In this document: positions 15,698 through 25,684 of the stretch, in pieces | How positions within the stretch are numbered: the first letter of the stretch is position 1 | Layout: every line of letters begins with the position of its first letter | DNA from: Oscillospiraceae bacterium | GTDB taxonomy: Bacteria; Bacillota; Clostridia; UBA1381 | Assembly: GCA_022509025.1 (NCBI GenBank) | Contig: JAFLUB010000012.1 | Span: 1-59,603, forward strand | Direction: 5' to 3' | DNA: 59,603 bases | Notes under the pieces: model-generated | Database searches by the model: none | The model's input: only the letters and a program-made list of their open reading frames with translations | Told to the model about the DNA's origin: nothing | Translations under genes and position numbers: made by a program

Positions 15698-18600
15698 CCT
15701 CCCATTCAATATACTTAGCGGCGCATATCGGTTCCATTCTCTTCAAATCGTTCCACAGCATCACCACAGCATGATCAGCCGTTTTCTGTACTTTAAAATC
15801 AATATCGTCCGTAGTGTACTGTCTGATACTGCACCCGATAAGCTTACCGTCACTATATACGGCAAGAATCATCATTCCGCTTTCGCAGTTTACGGGGCTT
15901 ACCTTTATATGCTTCTCTCCGTCAACTACGGTTACATCTGTTTCCAGATACTTATCTGACGGTATCGGTGTGCCGTCAGGCGTTGGAGTTTTATCCGGTG
16001 TCGGTGTTACCTCGGGTGTTGGTGTTTCACCCGGTGTCGGTGTTTCACCCGGTGTCGGTGTTATCTCGGGGGTTGGCGTTGGCTTCGTCGCATCCCCAAG
16101 CGGAATAACGTCCATTCCGTTTATATATCCGCCCCATGATTTTGAGCCCCTTGCGATAACCACATCAAGCACTCCGTCCGTCACCTCCACATCCGTGCTG
16201 TATTCAGCAGCAACATTTGAATAGAGATTTCCTGACGATATATCCTCTACCGTGTAGTTTGTTTCAAAATCTTGGTTCCAGCATCCGTAATGGATTACAA
16301 CCTTATATTTACCGTTCGGAATCTTTGCCTTAAAGAGTGACGTGCCGTAGGAGTCAATCTGGTCGGCGTGTACGTCATCGTATCCCGATGGAATTTCTCC
16401 CGGCGCTCGTGTCATGCCGTATTGCGTGTCACCCTCTGCAAATCCGAACTCCGTTTCATCGGAATACACGGTTGACGAAGTGACCGCCGTATATCCGTCC
16501 TGAACATCTTCGTCACCGAAGTCAAAATGATACGGGAGCGTCGGAAGCGGCATTATATCCATACCGCTTATATATCCGCCCCATGACTTTGAAGTTCTTG
16601 CAATATCAACGATAAGTGACCCGTCCGTCACCTCCACCTGCTTCATATATATAGTAGCGTCGGTTGAATTCAGATTTCCCGAATCTATTCCCCCAATATT
16701 ATATTTTGTGCCATAATCCTTATTCCAGCTTCCGTAATGAATGGTTACGAGATATTTTCCGTTCGGAATATCTGCTCTGAACTGTGCGTCTTGAATATCG
16801 ATAATTTCCTTAGTGTCCGGATCACGCACGGCATTGGCCATATCAATCTGATCATTATAAAGGTTTTCATATCCTGCCGGAACGTTTTCGGGACCGCGTG
16901 TTATATCTGCCATTCCGTTGGGGATTTTTGTAAAGCCGTAACCCGACATTACCGAGTATGGGGTCTTTGCTTTGACAGAAACATATCCCGTCTGAGCGTC
17001 ACCGCCGCCAAAGTCGAAGTGATAGGTGGGGTCAGGACGGTCTGTAAGAATCTCCAGACCGCTTATATATCCGCCCCATGTTTGTGCGCCTCTGCTTATA
17101 ACCACATCAAGCACGCCGTCTGTTATTTCAACATCTGCAAGGTACTGCGCGGCATTTTGTGAAAACAGATTACCGGAAGAAACGCCCTCAATTGTGAAAT
17201 TGGTACCCAAAGCTTCATTCCAACATCCGTAATGGATAAGAACTGTGTACTTTCCGTTCGGCATTTCAGCCTTGAAGTGCGACGTGCCGCCGCAGTCAAT
17301 CTGGTCATTATATAAATTCTCATATCCTGCCGGAATCTTATCCGGCGCGCGATCCATATTCGCCTGATTGCTGTCGGTAAATCCGTAGCTGCTTTTATCG
17401 GAATATATCGTTGAAGCGGTGACAGCCGTGTAGCCCTGCTGCGCTCCTTTTTCACCGAAGTCGAATTTTGTCGGAAGTCCCAGAACGGTTACTGTAAATC
17501 CGCGCTTTATGGTGAAGTCGCCGTTCGTGACCGCCGCCGTAAGCGTTACGCCTACATTGTCGGAATTGGGACGCGTTACCTTTGTTATCTTATTATTACT
17601 TATAACAATCGCCGATGAGCCGCTCGTCCATGTAATGGTTGAGCCTTTTGCTCCAACCGTGGGAAGAGTTAAATCCTCAGCCGCTTTAATGGTTGTCGGT
17701 GAAAGCTTAATCGCGTCAACGTCCGCCTTAGCGTTCTTATATTCCTCGCCCAAATCCACAAGCTCAGGAGAAACCGATACAACGCCTTCGGGGAACGCGT
17801 TCACCGTGAGGTCGTTTATGTAGTATTCAATATTGGTATAGCCCTGATTCAGGTAATCACCCTTTGCGTCCGCCGCATTACCCGGGTCAAGACCTCTTGC
17901 TAATTCCCACTCGTCCGGCATACCGTCATTGTCTGAATCAACGATTTCCTTTTGTAAAACAGGAGCGGGATAGTATTCATCATAATTACAATGCTGTATT
18001 CCGTACTTCTCGATTGACGCGCGCATTGCGGAGTCAACCGTACTAAAATCTCTCGCGCCGGTTAAAGAGCCTGTGCCTGTCCTCGCCTCATATAATACCT
18101 GCGCGTCAATCTTGGGACGCGTATTATCGGAATTATAATCATATCCGCTTACAGAGTTGTCGGCGGGGTTTATTGACGCGCCCGCGTATGATACAACGTG
18201 CTCAAACGCTTCATCTGCCGACTCGGGGTTTCTCGCCATTGACACGTCCGTACCGTTTGACGCGCTTATCGGGATATACGAAGATGAATAATAATCCGCG
18301 TCGTTCTTATGCGAGCCGTAGTCAATACCGCCGTTCCAGTTGTCGTTATTTATAGCGTCTGAATATACCGAACCGTCCGGTCGCATTATTTTGTTTCCCG
18401 TAAGATAGAATTTACACTTGTCATAATGTGTACCGGAGTTAAGGTTAAGAAAACGTTGTCCGCCCTTTGTTGACGGACCCATTTTCAGATAGTTGCCCAC
18501 ATAGTTTAATTTACCCATAGAGCCGTATGCCGTCTGTGAACCCCAGTCATAAATTACGTTGTTGACAAATTCCATCGGTCTGCCGGCGCTGACCTTACCG

Positions 18601-19271
18601 CGGAAATTTCTTGAACGCGAATGAGCCAGAATATTGTGATGCCACGAATTATTTTCCGCGCCGAACATCACGCCGAAGCCGTGTTCACCCTTCGAGTGGT
18701 TAGACACGCAGTTTGACGGACCTACAATAGTATACTGTACAGTCTGATTTGTAGCCGAATACAAACCGAACTGCTCATCATTAGCCCAGCCGAGTGAACA
18801 GTGGTCAATTATGGAGTTGGAGCCTTTAGAGCCGCCCCATGCGTCATAATCGCCCGAGCCCTTTTCACCCGGACGCGACGAAATGAATCTAACGATTGTA
18901 TTATCTCCGCCGAACGCAAATTTACCGTTCCTGAGAGTAACGCCTTTGCCGCCGGGCGCAGTTTGCCCCGCAACAGTAACATTTCCCGCGCAGGAAATAT
19001 CGGATTTTAAGTTAATTGTTCCGCCCACGTCGAATACAACGATTCTGTTCGTATGCGAAACCGCATCACGAAGCGAACCCTCTCCGCTGTCGTTGAGGTT
19101 TGTAACGTGTACTACCGTACCGCCGCGTCCGCCAGTGGCATACATTCCCGCGCCCTCCGCGCCGGGGAATGCCGGAAGAGCATCAGCCGCGGAAGCCGAA
19201 TTAAAATGCGGAACAAAGGCGCTGAGTATTGAAAGTGATAATGCTAAAGAAACCAATATTTTCTTTTTCAT
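15693..19271 (-). CDS. Secreted pectate lyase, PL1-like, with three binding repeats
   Basis: This 1192-residue exported enzyme starts at MKKKIL: AAGGAGG is 6 bases upstream, whereas the ATG two codons earlier touches that site. A signal peptide is followed by a right-handed beta-helix lyase domain (30-480) with AFPGAEGAGMYATGGRGG, VTNLNDSGEGSLR and FDVGGTI, which are typical of PL1-related pectate lyases that cut polygalacturonan by beta-elimination. Then come a calcium-type loop (DSDNDGMPDEW, ~447), a BIG domain (490-600), three tandem ~150-residue repeats (603-748, 749-905, 906-1058; each FDFG, YGF, NGKY, WGGYI) resembling galactose-binding domains of rhamnogalacturonan enzymes, a TP-rich linker and an unnamed C-terminal module. 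It is co-directional with the SLH gene upstream and the GH51 gene downstream. Confidence 0.92.
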   Translation of the reverse strand: MKKKILVSLALSLSILSAFVPHFNSASAADALPAFPGAEGAGMYATGGRGGTVVHVTNLNDSGEGSLRDAVSHTNRIVVFDVGGTINLKSDISCAGNVTVAGQTAPGGKGVTLRNGKFAFGGDNTIVRFISSRPGEKGSGDYDAWGGSKGSNSIIDHCSLGWANDEQFGLYSATNQTVQYTIVGPSNCVSNHSKGEHGFGVMFGAENNSWHHNILAHSRSRNFRGKVSAGRPMEFVNNVIYDWGSQTAYGSMGKLNYVGNYLKMGPSTKGGQRFLNLNSGTHYDKCKFYLTGNKIMRPDGSVYSDAINNDNWNGGIDYGSHKNDADYYSSSYIPISASNGTDVSMARNPESADEAFEHVVSYAGASINPADNSVSGYDYNSDNTRPKIDAQVLYEARTGTGSLTGARDFSTVDSAMRASIEKYGIQHCNYDEYYPAPVLQKEIVDSDNDGMPDEWELARGLDPGNAADAKGDYLNQGYTNIEYYINDLTVNAFPEGVVSVSPELVDLGEEYKNAKADVDAIKLSPTTIKAAEDLTLPTVGAKGSTITWTSGSSAIVISNNKITKVTRPNSDNVGVTLTAAVTNGDFTIKRGFTVTVLGLPTKFDFGEKGAQQGYTAVTASTIYSDKSSYGFTDSNQANMDRAPDKIPAGYENLYNDQIDCGGTSHFKAEMPNGKYTVLIHYGCWNEALGTNFTIEGVSSGNLFSQNAAQYLADVEITDGVLDVVISRGAQTWGGYISGLEILTDRPDPTYHFDFGGGDAQTGYVSVKAKTPYSVMSGYGFTKIPNGMADITRGPENVPAGYENLYNDQIDMANAVRDPDTKEIIDIQDAQFRADIPNGKYLVTIHYGSWNKDYGTKYNIGGIDSGNLNSTDATIYMKQVEVTDGSLIVDIARTSKSWGGYISGMDIMPLPTLPYHFDFGDEDVQDGYTAVTSSTVYSDETEFGFAEGDTQYGMTRAPGEIPSGYDDVHADQIDSYGTSLFKAKIPNGKYKVVIHYGCWNQDFETNYTVEDISSGNLYSNVAAEYSTDVEVTDGVLDVVIARGSKSWGGYINGMDVIPLGDATKPTPTPEITPTPGETPTPGETPTPEVTPTPDKTPTPDGTPIPSDKYLETDVTVVDGEKHIKVSPVNCESGMMILAVYSDGKLIGCSIRQYTTDDIDFKVQKTADHAVVMLWNDLKRMEPICAAKYIEWED

Positions 19272-19307
19272 ACACATCCTCCTTGTATTTATAGTAAGAG
19301 GAAATGA

Positions 19308-19332
19308 CCGCCTGCCGTTTTGTGGCAGGCGG
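19308..19332 (-). terminator. Hairpin between the SLH gene and the pectate lyase gene
   Basis: CCGCCTGCC pairs with GGCAGGCGG around a 7-base loop, 14 bases after the SLH stop. The following bases (TCATTTCC) are a poor T run. It may attenuate or stabilise a transcript rather than end it. Confidence 0.5.
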
Positions 19333-19346
19333 CCGTATTTTCCGTT

Positions 19347-22300
19347 TTATTTCATACGGGTTACTATTGAAGCAATCTCCGCGCGCGTGATAACAGCTTT
19401 CGGGTCAAACATACCGTTGCCGCGTCCTGTCATAATATCCTTCGCGGCGCAGAACATTACTCCATCCAAAGCCCAGTCGGATATATCGCCCATATCTGTA
19501 TAATCAAGACCTGTTGCCAAATCACCCATGGTGCTTTCTCCCTTATAGTCATAATATCCCTTGACAATTCTTGCCACCTGTTCACGGGTCACAGCGTCCT
19601 CCGGACGGAATGTGCCGTCCTCAAAGCCTCTGAGTATTCCCGCGTCTTCTCCCCATTTAACATACGGAGAATAGTACGCGTTCGGGTCAACGTCGTTGTA
19701 CGAGCTTAATGAAGCTGTATCCTGATTGCCGTCCATGCGTCCGAGAATTGTCACAAGCATTCCGCGCGTAAGCGTTGCATGCGGAGCAAATTCATTGTCG
19801 CTGATTCCGCTCACCAAGCCTGAATCAAATACCGATTTGACAGCGTCATAGAACCATTCCGAGCTGCTGACATCCGCGAACGGGAACGCGTCATTACCCG
19901 GAACATTTGAAGGGTTCTGCGAATCTGACGGTGTGGTCGGCGCATCAGCCGCAGTTGTAGGCTCTGCCGTTACGGCAGGAGCTGTTGTTCCCTCCGGAGC
20001 CGCTGTCGGCTTCTGGGTAGCTGCCGGCTTCTGGGTCGCTTGGGTAGTGTTGCTGCCTGATGAATGCTTCTTTTTAGCCGCCGGTGTTGCGGTCGGTGTC
20101 GGCGTCACAACCGGTGCCAGTGTTCCCTCCGGCGCATCTGTCGCTCCCGGTGTTGCAGTCTCCTTCGGTGTGTCTGTCGCTCCCGGTGTTGCGGTCTCCT
20201 TTGGTGTGTCTGTCGCTCCCGGTGTTGCGGTCTCCTTTGGTGTGTCTGTCGCTCCCGGTGTTGCCGTTTCCTTCGGTGTGTCTGTCGCTCCCGGTGTTGC
20301 GGTCTCCTTCGGTGTGTCTGTCGCTCCCGGTGTTGCAGTCTCCTTCGGTGTGTCTGTCGCTCCCGGTGTTGCAGTCTCCTTCGGTGTATCTGTCACTCCC
20401 GGTGTTGCGGTCTCCTTCGGTGTGTCTGTCGTTCCCGGTGTTGCGGTCTCCTTCGGTGTGTCTGTCGCTCCCGGTGTCGGTGTTGCTTCCGTACCCATAA
20501 GCGCCTTTATCTCGTCCGCTGTGATAGCGTAATTGTAAATTACCATCTCGTCTATAAGTCCGCTATAGAGCGCGTCGGCAGAGTACTGGGACTTACCGAT
20601 ATAGTTCGCCGTACCGCTATACGCTTCGGCTATATTCTTTGTACACGTTGCCGTTCCTACGGATTTACCGTTCAGATATAACGTCAGCGTATCCGACGCT
20701 TCGTCATATGTTACAGTTATATATGCCCACTCGTTTGCTGTAAGAGTCTTAGATGAATCTATACCTGCTCCGAACGCGTCTACGCGGTATGTACCCTGTG
20801 TTCCGGAATTTGGCGTTTCGCCGCGCGTGGTAACAAATATACTGTTACCCTCACCTATACCGAAATCAAATACTCTCTGCCACCATGTGTTCATGTCAGC
20901 GGGATTAATCCACGCTCCTACAGAGAAGCTCAGAGCAAGCGGGAATTTATCAAGCTGACCGTAATAGCCGTTCTTCGCGCTCGGCGTAAGCTTCAGCGCG
21001 TTGCCTGTCTTTCCTGCCGCAAACTCCATAGAGCCGGCGCTGCCGCTCTGCACATATTTAATACCGTCAGCCGTGTTATCCTCGAAATGGAACACAGCCG
21101 TCTGTTTCTTTTCTTCAAATTCAGCCGTTACAGTTACGTCCGTTGACGGCATACTGAACTTGTAAGCTCCCTTTCTGCCGCTTGTGAGTATGCTCGTATC
21201 GCCTGCTTTAACGTCCTTTATTACCTTACCCTCGGGCGCGGTTACAGTCACGTTAATCTCGTCGCCCATATGCGCCTCTGTCTTGCTAACTTTTACGTTA
21301 TCTGCTACAGCCGTATCTACCGTTACGTTAAGCGCATTCTTACCCTGAACGGTTACGGGTATATCCTTGCTGAGTGTAATGTCGCCGTAGGTTATTTGTG
21401 CCGTAAGCGTTACCGGCGTATCGTTTTCCTGCTGAGTTATTGTAGCCGCGCCGGTTGCGTCAATGCTTATAACATTGGTATTATTACTCGTCCACTTTAC
21501 GCTGTAGCCTGCGCCGTCTGCCGCTTTCGGAAGAGTCAGCGTATCGGTTATGCTCTTATTTTCAATGTCCATAATCGGGGCAATACCGTATACAGAAATA
21601 TCGTCAACCATACCGGTCATATATTCGCCGCTGCCCCATGTAGCCTTACCTATATAGAATATCTGCGTGTCCTCCGTTCCGAGAATATCGGAAAGCTTCA
21701 CATCGTCGTGGGACTGTCCCTTTTGGAATTTGCCGTCCACATAGATTTCCATTGTTTTCTCGTTAAAGAGGAAGTCAAGGTCATGCCATTCGTTCTTAGC
21801 CGAATTTACCGTAATTCCCGTATTGCCTCTGCCGCCCTTATATCTCTCGAAATTAATCACACCGGAGCTGTTATTAAACGCGCCTATGTATTTTTCCGCG
21901 CCGCCCGTCGGAGCAGCCGCGCTTCCGGCAGCGAAGAAGTACCAGTCGGTCTTATTCGAGCCTGTAGCCTTTGCTCTCATATGGATTGCCGCGGTTTCAA
22001 GACCCTTAAGTATCGGTGAACCGTCCGTCTTTGCGATTGCCATATGCGCCGAACCGCTGAGGTTGGCAACCTTATTTCCGTCATCCTCCCTGACAGTCGC
22101 GCTGTTATTTGTGATTTTACCGTCTACCGCTTTAATCTCGCCTTCATCGAAGTTTGCGTAGAACAAGCGCTTTGAATAATCCTTGTCATCCGGGTCAGAT
22201 GTTATATAATTACCTACTGTTACAGTTGCCGCCGCGCTTGCGAAGTCTGTGGCGGTTGCCTTTAAACGTACCTCGTATTCACCAGGCGCAACTCCGTCCT

Positions 22301-25300
22301 GCGGGTATGCCGCCCATGCGCCGTTATTTTCCGCAGTCTTTAGCCTGTATTCCATAGTAGCGTCGATACCTGTGATGCTGCCCTTGCCGTCAGCCGTTTC
22401 CGGAGCGACGCCCTGGAGATTTTTCGGAGCAGCCGGACGCGCGGGAACTATAAGGCTCTGCGGCGCGCTGTCAGTTGTTGTCGTACCGTTGCCCTTCTTA
22501 ACGATTGAAATAGTTTTTCCAATATAATTTGTTATATCAAGCTCGTTATTTGTCGGACTAACGGGCTCGGTGTCTATTATATAGCTGCCGCCCTCAACAA
22601 AGGCTGTCAGCTTCTCATTTGTAAAGTCAATTTTAATTTCCGGCATAGCTTCCGGCTCTGCGCCGAATGCGCTGATAGTTGCTGAAGCGCTATTACTCTT
22701 AAACGAGGTTGACGTTGCCTTTACGCGTACAAGCACCGTGGAACCCGGCTCAATATTATCTATTGATGTGCCGCAGGGTGTCCAATCTGTACCGTTATTT
22801 ACGCTGTACTCCATAGTAGAGTTGACACCCGAAATGCTGCCCTTACCGCCTATTGCGCTCGGCTGATTAACCGTCAGTGACGGAGTTGACGGACGCGCTT
22901 TAATCTCAAGTGTCTGCGCCGCGCTGTCAAACGTGTTATTACCGTCGCCCTTCTTTACGATTTCAATAGTTTTACCTAACCATTCGTCTTTTATATCAGC
23001 CTTTCGGTCGGTCACGGTAATTTCCGCTGCTTCTCCTTCAGTATCTTTTATCTTTACTGTGTACGCGCCTTCCTCAAAACCTGTCAGCTTCTCGTCTTCA
23101 TAGCTTATCGCAATTTGCGGAGTGGCTGCGGATGATGCGGCAGTGTAAATCTTCATATTTCCGTAACGCGTATTTTGACCCCAATCGTTCTTTACATGGT
23201 TAAGCGTACCTACCTTCATGCCGCCGAATCCGCTTACCGTACCTTTGTAGTAGCGTGTTCCGAGCGATTCAAATGTTCCGCTGCCATTCTTATCAATCGC
23301 GCATGTTACCGCGTATGCGGCTTCGCCGTCATATTTTATGTTATTGTCAACAATAATACGCATAACTGAGGTTTCGTTTGTAAAGAGACTGCTCTTTACA
23401 CCCGATTCTCCCGTATAGGCGGTCAAATTACCGGTAGTGCTTTGCTTCCATGTTCCGTTATCATCAAATGATGCTTCGCCTCCGCCGGGGAAGAAACCGT
23501 CGTTATACGAGGTAAATCTGAATCCGTAAAACGGCTTCTTTTCCTTGTCAATAAGAGCTACGTCATGGCAGAACGACGCCACTGCGGTTCCGCTTGACGA
23601 CATAACAAATTCAACCGCAAACCAATCCTTGCCCTCGCCGTAAACCGGTGTATATATATCGCCTGTTGTGCCGGTATCCTTCGTCAGAGTATCACCGTAG
23701 AACTGGAAATATTGTTTGCCGTTTACAGTCATAAGGTTGACATTCATTTTATTAGAGTTTGCGCCGTTATTGTTTCCGCCCCAGTTGCTCGACCAACCCT
23801 CGAGCGCTGGAACATCATCAATCTTTTGGTCCTTGAACGAACCTTCAAGCTTTGACGCGTCAAACTGTACAGCATATGTATTTTCTACAAGATTACCCTT
23901 TAAATGCTCGGCATTGACATCTGTAACATCAGGCACGGTAATCGTGTAATTTCCGCTCTTAAATGATACTCCCGCCTTTGCCGCCTTGCGTACAAGAACA
24001 TTACCCGCGTCAACTTCTATTTCCGCGCCGCCCGTTTTCCATTCATTGCCGTTATCTGCGCTGTACTCCATATCTGCCGTAATTCCGGTAATTTTACCCT
24101 TGCCTTCCGCGCTCGGGAATGTAACGGTAAAGTCAGCTGCCGTCGGAGCTGCCGGACGGTTCGCAATACTAAGCGACTGCGCCGGACTGTCCGTTGTTGT
24201 CGAGTTGTTGCCCTTCTTAACGATTGACAGTGTTTTTCCGAAATATGCGTCTTTAATCGGCAGCGTCGTGCCCTCGCTTATTGTTTCGGTATCATTTACA
24301 TCGTCCGCGGTAATAGTATATTCGCCGCCGGTAGTAAAGCCGTCTAACGTTTCAGCCGTATAATTAACTGTAATCTGCGGCTGCGGTTCTTTTGCCGCGT
24401 CGTATTTGATTTCTATTTCATCCGTAGGCTGGCTCGCAAACTTAGTGCTTGCAACAGCCTTATAGCGTACCTGATATGTACCCTGGTCAACGCTTACCGA
24501 TGTAGAGCCGCACGCAGTCCAGCTCGTGTCACCGGTCTTTTTATATTCCATGTCCGCGCTGACATTATCAAGGCTGCCCTGAGCGCCCGCGCCTGTCGGC
24601 TGAGTCGCGCTTACTCCTGCCGGCGCTGCGGGACGCGCCGGAACTGTAAGCGTCTGAGGCCAGCTGTCGCCGCCTGAGGTCGCTTTTCTCGTGATTGTAA
24701 GCGCATTTGCCGAATCGTCCTTAATGTACTTTGTCGCGCTGAGCTTACCATCTGCAGGAGCGGGGTCGGGCGCTGCCGCTGTACCGCTTCCCTCCGCTAT
24801 AGTGTAATCAGCGCCGGTTACAAAGCCTGTCAGCTCTTCCGTTTCGTAATCAATACCGATATCCGGCATTTCCTCAAGCGTCTCCTCCGGAGCGTAAATC
24901 TTCAAATCGCCGAAGCTTGCTGTTATCGGAGCGTCACTGTATACTCCTATATTTTTTATACCGTTAAATATGCCCTTATATGTTTCGGTGCTTACAAGAA
25001 CGTCATCTTTAAAGATCTTTATGGTATACTTATTCTCTGTGTAATCAGCTCCGTCCTTGCTGTGGTTTTCAATGAGCATTTGAACAACAGTCTCATCATT
25101 TATATATAAAAATGCTCCTGAGTTTGAATTTTTTGATGTTCCTACTACCGTACTCTCATGATTTGCAAGTCTTGAACCGGTCTTTAGCGGCGCGCCGCAT
25201 TTGCGCTCTCCGTCTCCTACGTAAAAACCGTCGGTAGGTGCAGCCACACAGAAGCCGAAACGTATCTGACCGTCAGCATCCACAAACCATAAATCCGTAT

Positions 25301-25643
25301 AATTTTTACCTGCCCCACAATCAGACGGCTTGAATTCTACCACAAACCAGCTTTTGTTTTTTGCTATGCCTGTAGCGTCAAGCGTAACCGGTGTTTCCGC
25401 GCGACTCTTTTGCGAAGCTAATATCGGCGCATGCTTAACGGCGCTGCCGCTGTCATACGTCGTCGGGTCGCCAAATCCCAGCGCCTGAACTCCCGAAGCA
25501 TCAAGCGACGTCAAATCGAACACGGTGTTTTCAAGCTTGCCGTCCAAATCCTCCGCCGCCGATACGTTGAGCGTAATACCGCTGAACATTGATATCAGCA
25601 TAACAGCCGATACCATCAGGCTTATAAGTTTTTTCCCTTTCAT
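19347..25643 (-). CDS. Very large S-layer-homology surface protein, glycan-binding
   Basis: This is a 2098-residue exported protein without a recognisable catalytic domain. AGGAGG stands 10 bases before the ATG. Order: signal peptide; sandwich module related to the DGFFPGDGE module (28-252); four copies of an Ig-like pair beginning Y..E.L.GF...G.Y.I (about 268, 423, 845, 1005), each followed by a RPAAP-type segment; a second sandwich module (585-838); LamG (1158-1350); BIG; InlB-type repeat (1437-1513); LamG (1515-1715); nine 12-residue TDTPKETATPG(A) repeats; a proline/threonine spacer; and three SLH domains (1918-2098) that bind secondary cell-wall polymer. Probably a wall-anchored glycan-capture scaffold for its enzyme neighbours. 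It is the only anchored protein of the cluster. Confidence 0.92.
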   Translation of the reverse strand: MKGKKLISLMVSAVMLISMFSGITLNVSAAEDLDGKLENTVFDLTSLDASGVQALGFGDPTTYDSGSAVKHAPILASQKSRAETPVTLDATGIAKNKSWFVVEFKPSDCGAGKNYTDLWFVDADGQIRFGFCVAAPTDGFYVGDGERKCGAPLKTGSRLANHESTVVGTSKNSNSGAFLYINDETVVQMLIENHSKDGADYTENKYTIKIFKDDVLVSTETYKGIFNGIKNIGVYSDAPITASFGDLKIYAPEETLEEMPDIGIDYETEELTGFVTGADYTIAEGSGTAAAPDPAPADGKLSATKYIKDDSANALTITRKATSGGDSWPQTLTVPARPAAPAGVSATQPTGAGAQGSLDNVSADMEYKKTGDTSWTACGSTSVSVDQGTYQVRYKAVASTKFASQPTDEIEIKYDAAKEPQPQITVNYTAETLDGFTTGGEYTITADDVNDTETISEGTTLPIKDAYFGKTLSIVKKGNNSTTTDSPAQSLSIANRPAAPTAADFTVTFPSAEGKGKITGITADMEYSADNGNEWKTGGAEIEVDAGNVLVRKAAKAGVSFKSGNYTITVPDVTDVNAEHLKGNLVENTYAVQFDASKLEGSFKDQKIDDVPALEGWSSNWGGNNNGANSNKMNVNLMTVNGKQYFQFYGDTLTKDTGTTGDIYTPVYGEGKDWFAVEFVMSSSGTAVASFCHDVALIDKEKKPFYGFRFTSYNDGFFPGGGEASFDDNGTWKQSTTGNLTAYTGESGVKSSLFTNETSVMRIIVDNNIKYDGEAAYAVTCAIDKNGSGTFESLGTRYYKGTVSGFGGMKVGTLNHVKNDWGQNTRYGNMKIYTAASSAATPQIAISYEDEKLTGFEEGAYTVKIKDTEGEAAEITVTDRKADIKDEWLGKTIEIVKKGDGNNTFDSAAQTLEIKARPSTPSLTVNQPSAIGGKGSISGVNSTMEYSVNNGTDWTPCGTSIDNIEPGSTVLVRVKATSTSFKSNSASATISAFGAEPEAMPEIKIDFTNEKLTAFVEGGSYIIDTEPVSPTNNELDITNYIGKTISIVKKGNGTTTTDSAPQSLIVPARPAAPKNLQGVAPETADGKGSITGIDATMEYRLKTAENNGAWAAYPQDGVAPGEYEVRLKATATDFASAAATVTVGNYITSDPDDKDYSKRLFYANFDEGEIKAVDGKITNNSATVREDDGNKVANLSGSAHMAIAKTDGSPILKGLETAAIHMRAKATGSNKTDWYFFAAGSAAAPTGGAEKYIGAFNNSSGVINFERYKGGRGNTGITVNSAKNEWHDLDFLFNEKTMEIYVDGKFQKGQSHDDVKLSDILGTEDTQIFYIGKATWGSGEYMTGMVDDISVYGIAPIMDIENKSITDTLTLPKAADGAGYSVKWTSNNTNVISIDATGAATITQQENDTPVTLTAQITYGDITLSKDIPVTVQGKNALNVTVDTAVADNVKVSKTEAHMGDEINVTVTAPEGKVIKDVKAGDTSILTSGRKGAYKFSMPSTDVTVTAEFEEKKQTAVFHFEDNTADGIKYVQSGSAGSMEFAAGKTGNALKLTPSAKNGYYGQLDKFPLALSFSVGAWINPADMNTWWQRVFDFGIGEGNSIFVTTRGETPNSGTQGTYRVDAFGAGIDSSKTLTANEWAYITVTYDEASDTLTLYLNGKSVGTATCTKNIAEAYSGTANYIGKSQYSADALYSGLIDEMVIYNYAITADEIKALMGTEATPTPGATDTPKETATPGTTDTPKETATPGVTDTPKETATPGATDTPKETATPGATDTPKETATPGATDTPKETATPGATDTPKETATPGATDTPKETATPGATDTPKETATPGATDAPEGTLAPVVTPTPTATPAAKKKHSSGSNTTQATQKPAATQKPTAAPEGTTAPAVTAEPTTAADAPTTPSDSQNPSNVPGNDAFPFADVSSSEWFYDAVKSVFDSGLVSGISDNEFAPHATLTRGMLVTILGRMDGNQDTASLSSYNDVDPNAYYSPYVKWGEDAGILRGFEDGTFRPEDAVTREQVARIVKGYYDYKGESTMGDLATGLDYTDMGDISDWALDGVMFCAAKDIMTGRGNGMFDPKAVITRAEIASIVTRMK
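20139..20471. repeat. 36-bp tandem repeat, nine copies, coding for the TDTPKETATPG spacer
   Basis: Nine nearly identical 36-base units (plus-strand core tgtctgtcgctcccggtg) lie head to tail inside the SLH gene. They encode a 12-residue stiff, O-glycosylation-prone spacer between the LamG and SLH regions. Copy number is likely to vary by slippage. This is not a CRISPR, since there are no spacers. Confidence 0.95.
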
Positions 25644-25684
25644 AATTTAACCCTCCTGATTTTTAATATGATATATTTTAAAGG

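Noticed and set aside
20139..20471. A CRISPR-like array
   Set aside because: The units are contiguous with no unique spacers and are translated as an in-frame protein spacer.
19933..20681. Long plus-strand frames opposite the SLH gene
   Set aside because: They are antisense shadows of the 36-bp repeats (low-complexity VSFGVSVAPGVA and CRSRC patterns) with no ribosome site.
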